Of a stretch of 64,000 nt of DNA, positions 27,782 through 36,314 are shown piece after piece (position 1 is the first letter of the stretch; the number at the start of each line of letters is the position of its first letter). Source of the stretch: Candidatus Omnitrophota bacterium (GTDB taxonomy: Bacteria > Hinthialibacterota > Hinthialibacteria > Hinthialibacterales > Hinthialibacteraceae). Below the pieces are notes generated by a model, which did no database searches, was not told where the DNA came from, and saw only the letters and a list, made by a program, of their open reading frames with translations. The position numbers and the translations under genes are program-made. Where the stretch lies: the NCBI GenBank assembly GCA_013177805.1, contig JABLXU010000011.1, positions 56,209-120,208 on the forward strand, read 5' to 3'.

Positions 27782-29623
27782 ATGAGTGTTACCCGTCAAA
27801 TCCAGAGGATCGGCATCCTGCTCACGGTGGGCCTAATCCTGGGGTGGGAAGCGGACGCCGGGGAAGCCGATTTCCACCGGGTGGCCGCGCAATTCCCGGA
27901 CCGGCAGATCCAGAGCCTGGAAGAAATCGCGTCGGCCGTGTCCAGCGCTTCCATGGAAGTGGGAGCGGCGTTGTTGTTCCTGAACCGGGATCTTCCCCGG
28001 GCCAACGCGTTGCTCCAGACCTTCGATAACCGGGGAGCCGGGTTGTTGCAGTATCCGGTGGTGTTGCGGATTCTGCGGGAGTATGGGAGGCGGGAAGAAC
28101 AGTTGCACCCGCCGGCGCGGCTCCATCTGGAAAAGCAGATCGCGGAATTCATCCTGACGCGGGAGATCCCTACGCTTTCTCCCATGGCCGATCCCGATTC
28201 CCCGGAAAGCCGCCAGATTTTGGAAACCTCTCTTTTGTTGTTATGGGCGCAGCATGTGGCGGAAGCGACACCGGGATTCGTCTGGCCCAACAAGATGGCC
28301 AACCAGACCCTTTTGAATCAGTATCAAAACGACGCGCATCAATGGCTGGATTTCCGCCTGCGTCATGGACTTGAGGAACGCGGTTCGCTCTATACCAGTT
28401 ACACTTTGGCCGCCCTTTTGAATCTGCGGGATTTCACCCGCGATCCGGTGTTGCAAACCAAGGCGGACGGGGTATGTGATTTCATCACCGCCGATCTGGC
28501 GCAGGAATCCCTGCATGGCCATTGGGGCGGCGCGCGCCTGCGGTCGTTCGAATCGCTTGGCCCTCTGCCGGGCGAACGCCTCCAGGCCATTTGGTTCGGC
28601 GCGCCCCTGCCCCCCGGACTGGATGGCGAAATTAACACCTTGACTCTCATTCTGGGGCATACCGGCTACCGGCCGCCGCCCGTGCTGACTGGATTGGGTT
28701 GTGATCCGGAAGCGCGGGGCACATATGAGATTAAAAACCGTTACTTTCGGGAGATGGCCTCTTCCGGCCCTTCGCGCCCGGGGATCGTGTACAGTTATGT
28801 AACTCCTTCGTATATTCTGGGATCATTCTACTTGCGGGACGAACCGGTTCCCTGGCAGTCGCGGCCGTGGGATCTGCTGGTGACCGATGCGGAAGGCATG
28901 GGGCATCATTTTTTCACGTTCACGGGAGATCAGTTGTTCAGCGGCCGCCGTCCCCCGCTGAGCGGGGAATATTACCTTTGGAACAGCACGTGTCTGCAAT
29001 ACCAAAATGTTTTGTTTTGCCAGTTTCACCGATCGGACCGGAAACGGGCCGATTCCGGCAAGAACGTGAACCGGATCGATCTCCGTCATGTCCTGCAACC
29101 GACCCGCGTATGGATTCCGGATTCATTTGCCGCCGTATCGGAGGAAGCCTCTTGGTGGTTTGCCCGGATGGAGAATGTGTTTTTGGCGTTCCGTCCCGTC
29201 ACGGGGCATAGTTACTGGTGGCGAACCGCCGAATCCCGGCAGCCGTTCGTGGACAATGCTTCCATTCTGTCGTTTCAGGATCTCGCCACCGGTTTTTTGC
29301 TGGAAGTGGAGGATGCCGCCCACTTCGCATCGTTCGAGCAGTTCAAAAGCGATGTCCAGCAATCCCCGTTGGAAATCGATTCGGATTCCATCACGTATGT
29401 TTCGCGCCGGGGGGATGTTTTTTTGTTTCCCCTCAATGGCGGCGACTTTCTCGTCAACGGCCGGGTGGTGGATCCGCCACAGGATCCAGCTTTTCAACTC
29501 TACGCCAGTCCGTTTATCCAGTCGCAATACGGAAGCGGATTGTTCAAGGCCGAATGGCGGGGCAGTTCGCTGACGCTTGATTTTCAAGATCCCAAGCATC
29601 CCCAACGGATCATGGAACCGTGA
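27782..29623 (+). CDS. Secreted protein of unknown function, possible alpha/alpha-toroid plus beta-sandwich
   Basis: A 613-residue protein I do not recognise. Residues 1-30 form a signal peptide (RQIQRIGILLTVGLILGWEADAG). The first half (to about 330) looks helical, with repeated short helices such as EEIASAVSSASMEVGAALLFL and HQWLDFRLRHGLEERG. The second half is strand-rich with many Trp, Phe and Tyr (MGHHFFTFTGDQLFSGRRPP, HSYWWRTAESRQPFVDN). A helical toroid followed by a beta-sandwich is the plan of heparinase/alginate-lyase-like polysaccharide lyases, so a glycan-active role is possible but unproven. The ATG at 27782 begins the signal; an ATG at 27773 is an alternative. It lies 100 bases after gyrB. 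Confidence 0.6.
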   Translation: MSVTRQIQRIGILLTVGLILGWEADAGEADFHRVAAQFPDRQIQSLEEIASAVSSASMEVGAALLFLNRDLPRANALLQTFDNRGAGLLQYPVVLRILREYGRREEQLHPPARLHLEKQIAEFILTREIPTLSPMADPDSPESRQILETSLLLLWAQHVAEATPGFVWPNKMANQTLLNQYQNDAHQWLDFRLRHGLEERGSLYTSYTLAALLNLRDFTRDPVLQTKADGVCDFITADLAQESLHGHWGGARLRSFESLGPLPGERLQAIWFGAPLPPGLDGEINTLTLILGHTGYRPPPVLTGLGCDPEARGTYEIKNRYFREMASSGPSRPGIVYSYVTPSYILGSFYLRDEPVPWQSRPWDLLVTDAEGMGHHFFTFTGDQLFSGRRPPLSGEYYLWNSTCLQYQNVLFCQFHRSDRKRADSGKNVNRIDLRHVLQPTRVWIPDSFAAVSEEASWWFARMENVFLAFRPVTGHSYWWRTAESRQPFVDNASILSFQDLATGFLLEVEDAAHFASFEQFKSDVQQSPLEIDSDSITYVSRRGDVFLFPLNGGDFLVNGRVVDPPQDPAFQLYASPFIQSQYGSGLFKAEWRGSSLTLDFQDPKHPQRIMEP

Positions 29624-29661
29624 GGGGTGATGATCGTGGGGGGAAAGGGCCATCTTGACGG

Positions 29662-29682
29662 ATGGAACGGCGCGCGTTCCAT
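29662..29682 (+). terminator. Weak hairpin after the unknown secreted gene
   Basis: Perfect 8-bp stem ATGGAACG/CGTTCCAT with 5-base loop, 38 bases after the stop at 29623 and followed by TGTCTGA, which has few Ts. Might attenuate transcription before nadE. Confidence 0.35.
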
Positions 29683-29689
29683 TGTCTGA

Positions 29690-29737
29690 GACGCAGGTAT
29701 CCAGGTATCTTTGACGCAGGTATCCTTGACGCAGGGG
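29690..29737 (+). repeat. Short direct repeats upstream of nadE
   Basis: GACGCAGGTATCC occurs at 29690 and 29712, and GACGCAGG again at 29728; AGGTATC also recurs between the first two. Three partial copies within 48 bases, 22 bases before the nadE start. They may be slippage products or a binding-site array. Confidence 0.6.
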
Positions 29738-29759
29738 GCCGCGGCTTTCTGAAACCGCC

Positions 29760-31538
29760 ATGAAATCAAATCCAACCACCTCGTTTATCCGTGTGGGCGC
29801 CGCCCAGATCAACACCACGGTCGGCGACCTGCCCGGCAACACTGAAAAAATCCGGGAGTGGATCCGCCGGGCCCGGGAACGGGAAATCCAGATTTTGGCG
29901 TTTCCCGAACTGGCCCTCTGTGGTTATCCGCCCAAAGACCTGCTGCTCAAGACGAAGTTCATCTCCGATCAGCAGGGCTACCTCGAACAGATCATTCCCG
30001 AAACGCAAGGCTTGTTGGCGGTAGTGGGCCTGGTGATCCGCGAGGGGGATAGTTACAACGCCGCCGCCGTGATTCATGACGGGCAGTTGGTGGGGTATGT
30101 CCGGAAGGTGGGGCTGCCCAATTACCGGGTGTTCGACGAAAAACGCTATTTCCGCCGCGGCGATTTTTTATCGGTGTTCGAGACCGATATCGCCCGGGTG
30201 GGCGTGTTGATATGCGAAGACGTGTGGCATCCCGAAACCGTGGCCAATATCGCCACCACCGGGCTGGACCTCATCGTGTGCCTCTCCGCTTCCCCCTTTC
30301 ATGTCAACCGGGGCCTGGAACGGGAAACGCTGGTGAAAAGCCGGTGCCAGGACCATTCTCTCGGCATGGTGTTTTGCAACCAGGTGGGCGGCCAGGATGA
30401 ATTGATTTTCGACGGCAACAGCCTGATCGTTTCGCCCCAGGGGCAGATTTTGGCGCAGGCCCGGGCCTTTGAAGAGGATTTGATCGAAGCCGATCTCCGT
30501 TTCGAGGAAATCCACCGCCGGCGTCTGGCGGTTCCTACGCAGCGGGATGTCCTGCTTAGCGAAGTCCCCGGCCGGGAGCCCGTGCGTTTGATTGTATCGC
30601 CCGGCCGGACCGCGCCGGTCACGAAGACCGCGCCGGCCCTGGATCTGCGCCCCAATCCCTTTCTGCCGCGGCCCATAACCCGCGCGCACGATCCCATTGG
30701 GGAAGCCTATCAGGCGCTGGTGCTGGGTGTCCGGGATTACGTGCGCAAGAATGGATTCCGGGAGGTGGTTATCGGCCTCAGTGGAGGGATCGATTCCGCG
30801 TTGGTGGCCGTGATCGCCACGGACGCGGTGGGCCGTGAATCGGTGATAGGAGTCTCCATGCCCAGCCGGTATTCCTCCGAACATAGCCAGACCGACGCGG
30901 AACAGCTGGCCCGGAATTTGGGCATCCGATTCAAACGGTTTGCCATCGAACCCCTGTATGCCCGCTACCTCGAGTTGTTCCAGGAAGAATTCCAAGGGTT
31001 GGCGCCGGACATCACCGAGGAGAATCTGCAGTCCCGCATCCGGGGCAATATTCTCATGGCCCTTTCGAACAAGTTCGGGTATCTCGTGCTGGCCACGGGC
31101 AACAAGTCGGAACTGGCGGTGGGGTATGCCACTCTTTACGGGGACATGTGCGGGGGCCTGGCGGTCATTGGTGATGTGCCCAAGACCTGGGTGTACGCCA
31201 TGAGCCGCTACCGGAACCGGACCGCCGGCCGGCCGCTCATACCGGACCGTATTTTGGAGAAACCGCCGTCGGCCGAATTGCGCGAGAACCAGTTCGACAC
31301 GGACAGCTTGCCGGAATATGATTTGTTGGACGGGATCCTCCACGCCTACATTGAACAGGATTGCAGCATTGCCGAAATTGCGGAGCTGGGATACGATCTA
31401 GAGATGGTGCAGCGGGTGGTTAACCTGGTGGACCGGGCGGAATACAAGCGCCGGCAGGCCGCGATCGTCTTACGGGTGACTTCGAAGGCGTTCGGCAGTG
31501 ACCGCCGCTTGCCGGTCACCAACAAATACCGGTCGTGA
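29760..31538 (+). CDS. nadE: Glutamine-dependent NAD+ synthetase
   Basis: A 592-residue two-domain enzyme that amidates nicotinate adenine dinucleotide to NAD+, the last step of both de novo and Preiss-Handler NAD synthesis. The N-terminal nitrilase-type glutaminase has its triad Glu50 (AFPE), Lys116 (YVRKVGLPNY) and Cys152 (LICEDVW). The C-terminal synthetase has the ATP pyrophosphatase loop SGGIDS at 341-346 and ATGNKSELAVGY. The ATG at 29760 has no clear ribosome site. It is followed after 13 bases by a small membrane-protein gene, then by a terminator, forming a probable two-gene unit. It complements the pncA/pncB salvage genes at 40-41.6 kb. Confidence 0.96.
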   Translation: MKSNPTTSFIRVGAAQINTTVGDLPGNTEKIREWIRRAREREIQILAFPELALCGYPPKDLLLKTKFISDQQGYLEQIIPETQGLLAVVGLVIREGDSYNAAAVIHDGQLVGYVRKVGLPNYRVFDEKRYFRRGDFLSVFETDIARVGVLICEDVWHPETVANIATTGLDLIVCLSASPFHVNRGLERETLVKSRCQDHSLGMVFCNQVGGQDELIFDGNSLIVSPQGQILAQARAFEEDLIEADLRFEEIHRRRLAVPTQRDVLLSEVPGREPVRLIVSPGRTAPVTKTAPALDLRPNPFLPRPITRAHDPIGEAYQALVLGVRDYVRKNGFREVVIGLSGGIDSALVAVIATDAVGRESVIGVSMPSRYSSEHSQTDAEQLARNLGIRFKRFAIEPLYARYLELFQEEFQGLAPDITEENLQSRIRGNILMALSNKFGYLVLATGNKSELAVGYATLYGDMCGGLAVIGDVPKTWVYAMSRYRNRTAGRPLIPDRILEKPPSAELRENQFDTDSLPEYDLLDGILHAYIEQDCSIAEIAELGYDLEMVQRVVNLVDRAEYKRRQAAIVLRVTSKAFGSDRRLPVTNKYRS

Positions 31539-31551
31539 AGGAAGGGGTAGG

Positions 31552-32097
31552 ATGAATCATCTCTCCGGTTTGATTTTGCTCATCGCAGTGCCACCTTCCG
31601 CCTTTGCTCAGATGAGCGAAGAAGAAGGATTTTTCGATACGTACCTGCCTATCGCGAAACTTTTCGATTCTCCGGTCTTTTTCGGAGTGGTGGTCGGCAG
31701 CGCGGTGCTCTTGCTGCTCGGCGCGGTGGGATTTGTGTTGTACACGCAACGCTTGGAGAAACGAGCCTTGGCCTGGGCCTCCAGCCTGTCTCCGCGCGAA
31801 CGGGTGGAGCGGTTGAGCAGCGCGATCCGCTCCGAAGCGCACCTGGCGTTTGTGTATCTCCGCAAGCATGCCCAACAGCCGGAAATCGAAGCGATTGTCG
31901 CGGCCTTGGAGGAACAACGGAAAAGCGGCAAAATCAATCCCGCCCTGATTTATCTGCTGGAAGATCTGCAGGCGGTTCCTGCCCTTCCCATTTTGAAGCA
32001 GATCGCCGGAGGCAAGTCCCGCACTGCCGAACTGGCCGCCCTGGCGATTGAGCGCATTACGGCGGGCGAGGAACCATCCGCGCCCGCGAAATCCTGA
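31552..32097 (+). CDS. Small exported membrane protein of unknown function
   Basis: A 181-residue protein with a signal-like N-terminus (MNHLSGLILLIAVPPSAFAQ), an acidic stretch, one clear membrane helix at about 45-68 (VFFGVVVGSAVLLLLGAVGFVLY) and a helical cytoplasmic or periplasmic C-terminal domain with Arg/Glu/Leu-rich repeats (LSPRERVERLSSAI, EIEAIVAALEEQRKSG). No family was recognised. GGAAGGGG stands just before the ATG at 31552, which removes an upstream in-frame extension overlapping nadE. It is probably co-transcribed with nadE and ends 60 bases before a terminator. Confidence 0.7.
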   Translation: MNHLSGLILLIAVPPSAFAQMSEEEGFFDTYLPIAKLFDSPVFFGVVVGSAVLLLLGAVGFVLYTQRLEKRALAWASSLSPRERVERLSSAIRSEAHLAFVYLRKHAQQPEIEAIVAALEEQRKSGKINPALIYLLEDLQAVPALPILKQIAGGKSRTAELAALAIERITAGEEPSAPAKS

Positions 32098-32157
32098 GGG
32101 AATGCGGCCGGTGAATCGCCTCTCGCAACCATTCCGCGAAAAAAATCCCGTGTAAGA

Positions 32158-32197
32158 AATCCGGGTGAGAGAGAATCCCTCACCCGGATTTTGTTGC
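32158..32197 (+). terminator. Intrinsic terminator of the nadE unit
   Basis: A perfect 12-bp stem AATCCGGGTGAG/CTCACCCGGATT (32158-32169 with 32179-32190) with a 9-base loop, followed by TTGTTGCATTT. It lies 60 bases after the last stop of the nadE unit. Confidence 0.85.
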
Positions 32198-32275
32198 ATT
32201 TGGATTTCTCCAGGCTGTCCTGGAGACCGGCCACCGTCCTTTGGCACAGAGTGAATATTATCCGCTCATCCCGCT

Positions 32276-33424
32276 TCAGCCGGCGGCCAGCATCTCATCC
32301 TTCACTTGTGACGATTCGCGGACAATCAGGCGCTGCGGGAGGACGATTTCGCGGTCTTTTGGAGGCGACCCCGTTCCGGCCGCGGCGTTCCAGTCGCTCC
32401 GCAACGCGCGGAGGACCGCATCGGCGAACTCAGACCAACTGCCGGCCATTGTGGAGAGACGCGGGGAAGCGTATTGCCCATGGGGATAATCGCCATGACC
32501 GATGATGGCGACTTCTTCCGGCACCCGCACGCCGATGGCCTGCAGACCCCGCATGGCATTCAGGGCCGTGGTGTCATCGAACGCCAGGATCGCCGTCGGG
32601 GCATGAGCGCGGTGGAACAGCGCCTCCAGCCGTTTGACATGCACGTGCCATTCCCGGAACAGCGTGGGGGGAATCACCAATTCATCCGGACTCCACAAAT
32701 TGCGTTGTTTCATAATGAACTTGTAGGCGTTCCAGCGTTCCGGAACCGGGCCGAAATCGGCTTCCGTGCCCTTGGGGCCGACATAGGCGATGCGCTTGTG
32801 ACCTTGATCCAGAAACTGGTTCAGGGCCGTCATGGCGCCGCCGTAATAGTCGAACCGCACACAAGTCCACGGCGTGCTGAATTCCTCGGCGACTTTTTCG
32901 CCCAAGACCACCGGCAGTTTGTTTTTCCGGAAGAGCGAAGCGGCGCTGACATGCCGTTTGGGTTCGACTGGGAACCACACCAAGCCCTTTACGCCTTTTT
33001 CCAGCAAGAGGCGGGCCTGGTTGAGTTCGGCCTCTTCATCGTCCGGGGCGTACATGACCAAGGCATCGATCGAATTGTCCACGGCTTCATGCACGAATTC
33101 GGGGACAAAATGGTGAATATCGTTCCGGGATACCGGGACCAGAACACCGACCAGCGGATTTTCCCGGTTTTCATCCTTGGGCGCCTCGCTCCGTTTCACG
33201 ACGAAGGTCCCGCTGCCTTGGCGGGAGATCAACCACCCTTGGCGTTCCAATTCGGAAATCGCCCGGGTGACCGTGCTGAGGCTCAGTCCATGCTCGCGCA
33301 TCAGTTTTTCCCGCGTGGGAAGCGGATCACCGGGTTTCAAATCGCCGGAGTCGATCTGTTCCCGCAGTTGAAACATGAGTTGGACGTATTTAGGGACGCG
33401 CAATGAATCCAAATTGTTCACCAT
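32276..33424 (-). CDS. GntR-type DNA-binding regulator with LacI-like ligand domain
   Basis: A 382-residue transcription factor. Residues 1-75 are a GntR winged helix (KYVQLMFQLREQIDSGDLKPG, LPTREKLMREHGLSLSTVTRAI). From about 90 to the end is a periplasmic-binding-like fold of the LacI type (LVGVLVPVSRNDI, HKRIAYVGPKG, APTAILAFDDTTALNAMRGL, VPEEVAIIGHGDYP) that would sense a sugar or similar metabolite. The two are joined as in AraR of Bacillus. GAGGTG precedes the ATG at 33424, and a CACATGTG palindrome lies 15 bases further upstream, so autoregulation is possible. No sugar operon adjoins it, so its targets are elsewhere. Confidence 0.9.
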   Translation of the reverse strand: MVNNLDSLRVPKYVQLMFQLREQIDSGDLKPGDPLPTREKLMREHGLSLSTVTRAISELERQGWLISRQGSGTFVVKRSEAPKDENRENPLVGVLVPVSRNDIHHFVPEFVHEAVDNSIDALVMYAPDDEEAELNQARLLLEKGVKGLVWFPVEPKRHVSAASLFRKNKLPVVLGEKVAEEFSTPWTCVRFDYYGGAMTALNQFLDQGHKRIAYVGPKGTEADFGPVPERWNAYKFIMKQRNLWSPDELVIPPTLFREWHVHVKRLEALFHRAHAPTAILAFDDTTALNAMRGLQAIGVRVPEEVAIIGHGDYPHGQYASPRLSTMAGSWSEFADAVLRALRSDWNAAAGTGSPPKDREIVLPQRLIVRESSQVKDEMLAAG

Positions 33425-33439
33425 GACACCTCATCGATA

Positions 33440-33447
33440 CACATGTG
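33440..33447. promoter_or_regulatory. CACATGTG palindrome upstream of the regulator gene
   Basis: An 8-base perfect palindrome 15 bases before the regulator start, within its leader. Possible operator for autoregulation; short enough to be chance. Confidence 0.25.
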
Positions 33448-33915
33448 ATAATCCCTTTCCCGTATCGCCAGGACTCAAAAAACATTATGGTTGAGGATGA
33501 GTTATTCGAATATTATATTGACGGCCTATTTTGCTGGTTTATTCATTTAATTAGTTTTTTTCTGTCTATTATTAAGTCCACCGATCTTGCGGAAAAGTTC
33601 GTTTTTTTCTCAAAAAAAGAGTAAAAAGTTCATCCCGCCTGCTTGCGTCCGAAAAACGAAGCGTTTCCGGTGACGCTGTGCGGTCCGTGGAAGCAAGCCA
33701 TTGGTTCAATTGCGTCAAGATAGGGTGTCTTCCTGTCTGCATCGTGCGGTATCGGCTACTCCGGTGGTTCTATTGCTCACTAGAATAGTTATCACGTTCT
33801 ATCCAAATCGTCAGGTTAGGAAAGGATACAATTAAAAGAATAAAAAGCGCATCGGGCCGGGTGTACTATTTTAAGGGGTGTAAACCGTTGGATGGTTAAG
33901 TTCTTTGAAATGATA

Positions 33916-33974
33916 CTCCCTTACTCTTTACTCCCTCGGATTACTCCCTCGGAGAGAGGACCGGAGTGAGGGGA
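33916..33974. repeat. Dispersed GC-rich palindromic repeat (inverted, extended copy)
   Basis: On the minus strand CCCCTCACTCCGGTCCTCTC followed by CGAGGGAGTAAT written twice (CCTCGGATTACTCCCTCGG on the plus strand), so one arm is duplicated. Confidence 0.55.
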
Positions 33975-34169
33975 TGCCCGTTTCCCCCGGTATCTTGGCA
34001 TCGCTCGCCGGATTGGATTTTCAATCTCTGGGGAATGGTGGAATCCCCTTCAGGGGAGGGCAAGACGGCCGTCCAAAGAATCAATTCAAGGGGGCCGTCT
34101 GCGGCGCGCGTTTCTCCGAAGTTTGTTATTTCAGAAAATAGTATATTTATTTATTATTTAATCAACAAA

Positions 34170-34212
34170 AAGTCCTACTCCGCCGGCTGGATCAGCCCGC
34201 TGAATAGGACTT
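34170..34212 (-). terminator. Long imperfect hairpin with minus-strand T run
   Basis: Two 20-base arms with three mismatches (AAGTCCTA...TAGGACTT) around loop GAT. On the minus strand it is followed by TTTTTGTTG, as in an intrinsic terminator, but the nearest minus-strand gene stops 390 bases away at 34605. It may terminate that four-gene operon or be a relic of a mobile repeat. Confidence 0.5.
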
Positions 34213-34487
34213 GGGGGGAGGGAAAAGGAAAAGCCGCATGGATGGTTGCGATTCGTTGGCTTCTCTTTTCATCCGCAGCAATACCCGAGCAACTCGATGA
34301 GGAGATAGAGATAAAAACCGATCAGGGGGAGAGCGGGGATGATATACATGATTGGATCTCCTTTGCGTGTTTTGGATTCGTTATCTATGGATACGCCAAA
34401 AAAGGGCGGATTATTTTAAAGGCCCGTGAATTCGTTGGAGAAAACCAATCGATTGCAGAGAAGGAATGAAATTCACTCCAGCAAATT

Positions 34488-34526
34488 ACCCTCACCTTGA
34501 CGCTTTCCCCGGGGAAGAGGGAATGG
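34488..34526. repeat. Dispersed GC-rich palindromic repeat with CGATTGCAGAGAAGGA leader
   Basis: TACCCTCACCTTGACGCTTT, then CCCCGGGGAAGAGGGAATGG. Thirty-seven bases upstream (34450-34465) is CGATTGCAGAGAAGGA, which also precedes the repeat copy at 44563-44597. Confidence 0.65.
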
Positions 34527-34604
34527 TTTAGCGCTCTCACCGGCGCTCAGATCCCAGCGACAGCAGAACGAACGGCAGCCGGGTACCGAGTGGCCAATGG
34601 GGTC

Positions 34605-36314
34605 TTATGGCCTTGGGGATGAGGAGGATTGGCGCGCCTGGCGTTTCTGGTTGATGAGGAGGTTGTCTTTGGCGAGTTGGTTTTGCGGATCGATTTGCAG
34701 TACTTGTTTGAAGAGGCGGGTGGATTCCTCGAGGTTTCCCCGCTGGGCGTGGATCACACCCAGATTCAGCATCAGGGAAGGGAAATCGGGGTAATAGGCG
34801 AGTCCTTGGGTGTAATAGTGCATGGCCTGGGTTTTATCCCCGGCCTGATCGTATTGAACCCCCAGATTATAATACCCGATACCGATTTCCCGGCCGCGGT
34901 TCCAGGCCAGAAAGGGATTGGCGGTCAACAAGGCGGTGAACAAGAACCACGCCGCCCAGCCATCCCGCTGCTTCCGTGAGAAAACCGCCGTCCAGGATGG
35001 CGGTTTTTCCCTCCAAGAACGATACCCCTTCCGCAAGGCGTCCGTGGCGGCGATGGCCAGAAACGGCAGCAGGGTCAGCAAGAACCGGTCGGAGGCATAA
35101 TAAACCAGAGACAGCAGAATATAACCGGCGAAGACGCACAGAAAAAATCCTGGCACCGGATCGCGGCGGTTGAATGCCCAAGGCAGGCCGGCGATCCCCG
35201 CGAAGAGCGTCAGCCACGTGACGCGGGACAAAAGTTCCACGAGCGGCAGCCACTGGCTTTCGAACCAGGGGGAATCGTTCACGGCGGGGGGAGAATAATG
35301 CAGGGCCCACAACAATTTTTTGATTTCCAGCACCAGAAACGCGCCGGGATGCGACACGGCCCAGGCGATGGTTTTCCGGATCCAGAAGTTGGAGGCTTCG
35401 GAAGGTTTCAACGGCCGCCCCGCCAGCCGCGAGGCCAGGGCGACGCTGCCTTCTTTTTGCTCCTCGATGTTGTTGGAAAGCCCTTCCACCGCGGCCAGGC
35501 CGCCCTGCGCCTGGGGATTGGTCCCCATGTAGAGAGTCACGCCGGAATTGGCGGCCAGGGGGACGAGGTCGCCGCCCACGAAATAATTCCGCACTGGGGC
35601 CGGCAACACTCCCGCGATGAACACGGCGAGAAACAATCCGCCGTGGGCCAGAGACCGGCGGGAGATGTTCATTTGAAAATCTTGCTTGAATCCGCCTAGC
35701 CCATAGAGCACGAGAAACGGGAGTGTGAATACCATATTCGGCCGGCAGAGGATCACCAGGCTGAATACCCACGCGGCGGCGAGGAGATAGACTATTCGCG
35801 AGCGCTCGATCCAGGCCGTGAATAAACACGCGAATACTAGAAACAAAAACAGCCCCAGTGTTTCCGCGAGAATCTTGCTTTCAAAAAAAAGGGGATAATG
35901 GCCCAGGCTGAAGAGCAACGCCGCGCCGGCCGCCCAGCCCCTGGGCAGCCGGCTCCGGGCCAGGGCGTAGGTCAGCAGCCCGTTCGCCACGCCGAGCACG
36001 GCTTGCGCGCGGATGATTTCTTCGATCCGGTGGATTCCCAGGTGATGCAGAAGCGCGAGGAAATAAGCATAGAGGGGGGCTTGGTAAAACGGCCCCTCGC
36101 CGGGAAGGAGCCAGCCTTTGAGGTAGATTTGCCGGCCGAGATTCCAATACATTCCCGCATCGTTGCCGGGCTGCAGGGCGTTGGGCATGAGGATCAGGTA
36201 TTGTTGGATGTACCACGCCCGCAGGCAGAAAGTCAGGACCGCCACACCGGCGAGGGTGAGGATCTCGGGAAGGGGAAGGGGCCGGCGGTTACCGGAGCGG
36301 GACCAGAGCGGCAT
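34605..36314 (-). CDS. GT39/ArnT-like membrane glycosyltransferase with C-terminal TPR
   Basis: A 569-residue multi-spanning protein with the plan of GT-C glycosyltransferases (PMT/ArnT), which use polyprenyl-phosphate sugars outside the inner membrane. The first periplasmic loop has GNDAGMYWNLGRQIYLKGWL, where the acidic catalytic residues are expected, then EGPFYQAPLYAYFLALLHHL. About 10-12 helices follow. The last ~90 residues are tetratricopeptide repeats (YYNLGVQYDQAGDKTQAMHY, LGVIHAQRGNLEESTRLFKQ), likely a protein-interaction tail. Its start overlaps the preceding glycosyltransferase by 26 bases. Acceptor (protein, lipid A or other) is unknown. It is the last gene of a four-gene run. 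Confidence 0.82.
   Translation of the reverse strand: MPLWSRSGNRRPLPLPEILTLAGVAVLTFCLRAWYIQQYLILMPNALQPGNDAGMYWNLGRQIYLKGWLLPGEGPFYQAPLYAYFLALLHHLGIHRIEEIIRAQAVLGVANGLLTYALARSRLPRGWAAGAALLFSLGHYPLFFESKILAETLGLFLFLVFACLFTAWIERSRIVYLLAAAWVFSLVILCRPNMVFTLPFLVLYGLGGFKQDFQMNISRRSLAHGGLFLAVFIAGVLPAPVRNYFVGGDLVPLAANSGVTLYMGTNPQAQGGLAAVEGLSNNIEEQKEGSVALASRLAGRPLKPSEASNFWIRKTIAWAVSHPGAFLVLEIKKLLWALHYSPPAVNDSPWFESQWLPLVELLSRVTWLTLFAGIAGLPWAFNRRDPVPGFFLCVFAGYILLSLVYYASDRFLLTLLPFLAIAATDALRKGYRSWREKPPSWTAVFSRKQRDGWAAWFLFTALLTANPFLAWNRGREIGIGYYNLGVQYDQAGDKTQAMHYYTQGLAYYPDFPSLMLNLGVIHAQRGNLEESTRLFKQVLQIDPQNQLAKDNLLINQKRQARQSSSSPRP

Larger units (their letters stand above)
33425..34604. other. AT-rich 1.18 kb stretch without a credible gene
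   Basis: Base composition here, especially 33480-33640 and 33780-33870, is clearly more AT-rich than the rest of the window. It contains T7-CTC-A7 around 33604-33621, two copies of the dispersed palindromic repeat (33916-33974, 34488-34526) and a 43-base imperfect hairpin (34170-34212). A 167-codon frame at 33966-34469 runs through the hairpin and one repeat, lacks a ribosome site and is not accepted as a gene. The regulator's promoter should be near 33450-33550; TATAAT on the minus strand at 33517-33512 is a candidate -10 box. Confidence 0.55.

Noticed and set aside
33966..34469. 167-codon plus-strand frame in the AT-rich stretch
   Set aside because: Crosses a palindromic repeat remnant and the long hairpin, has no ribosome site and mixed composition; might be a gene relic but cannot be supported.
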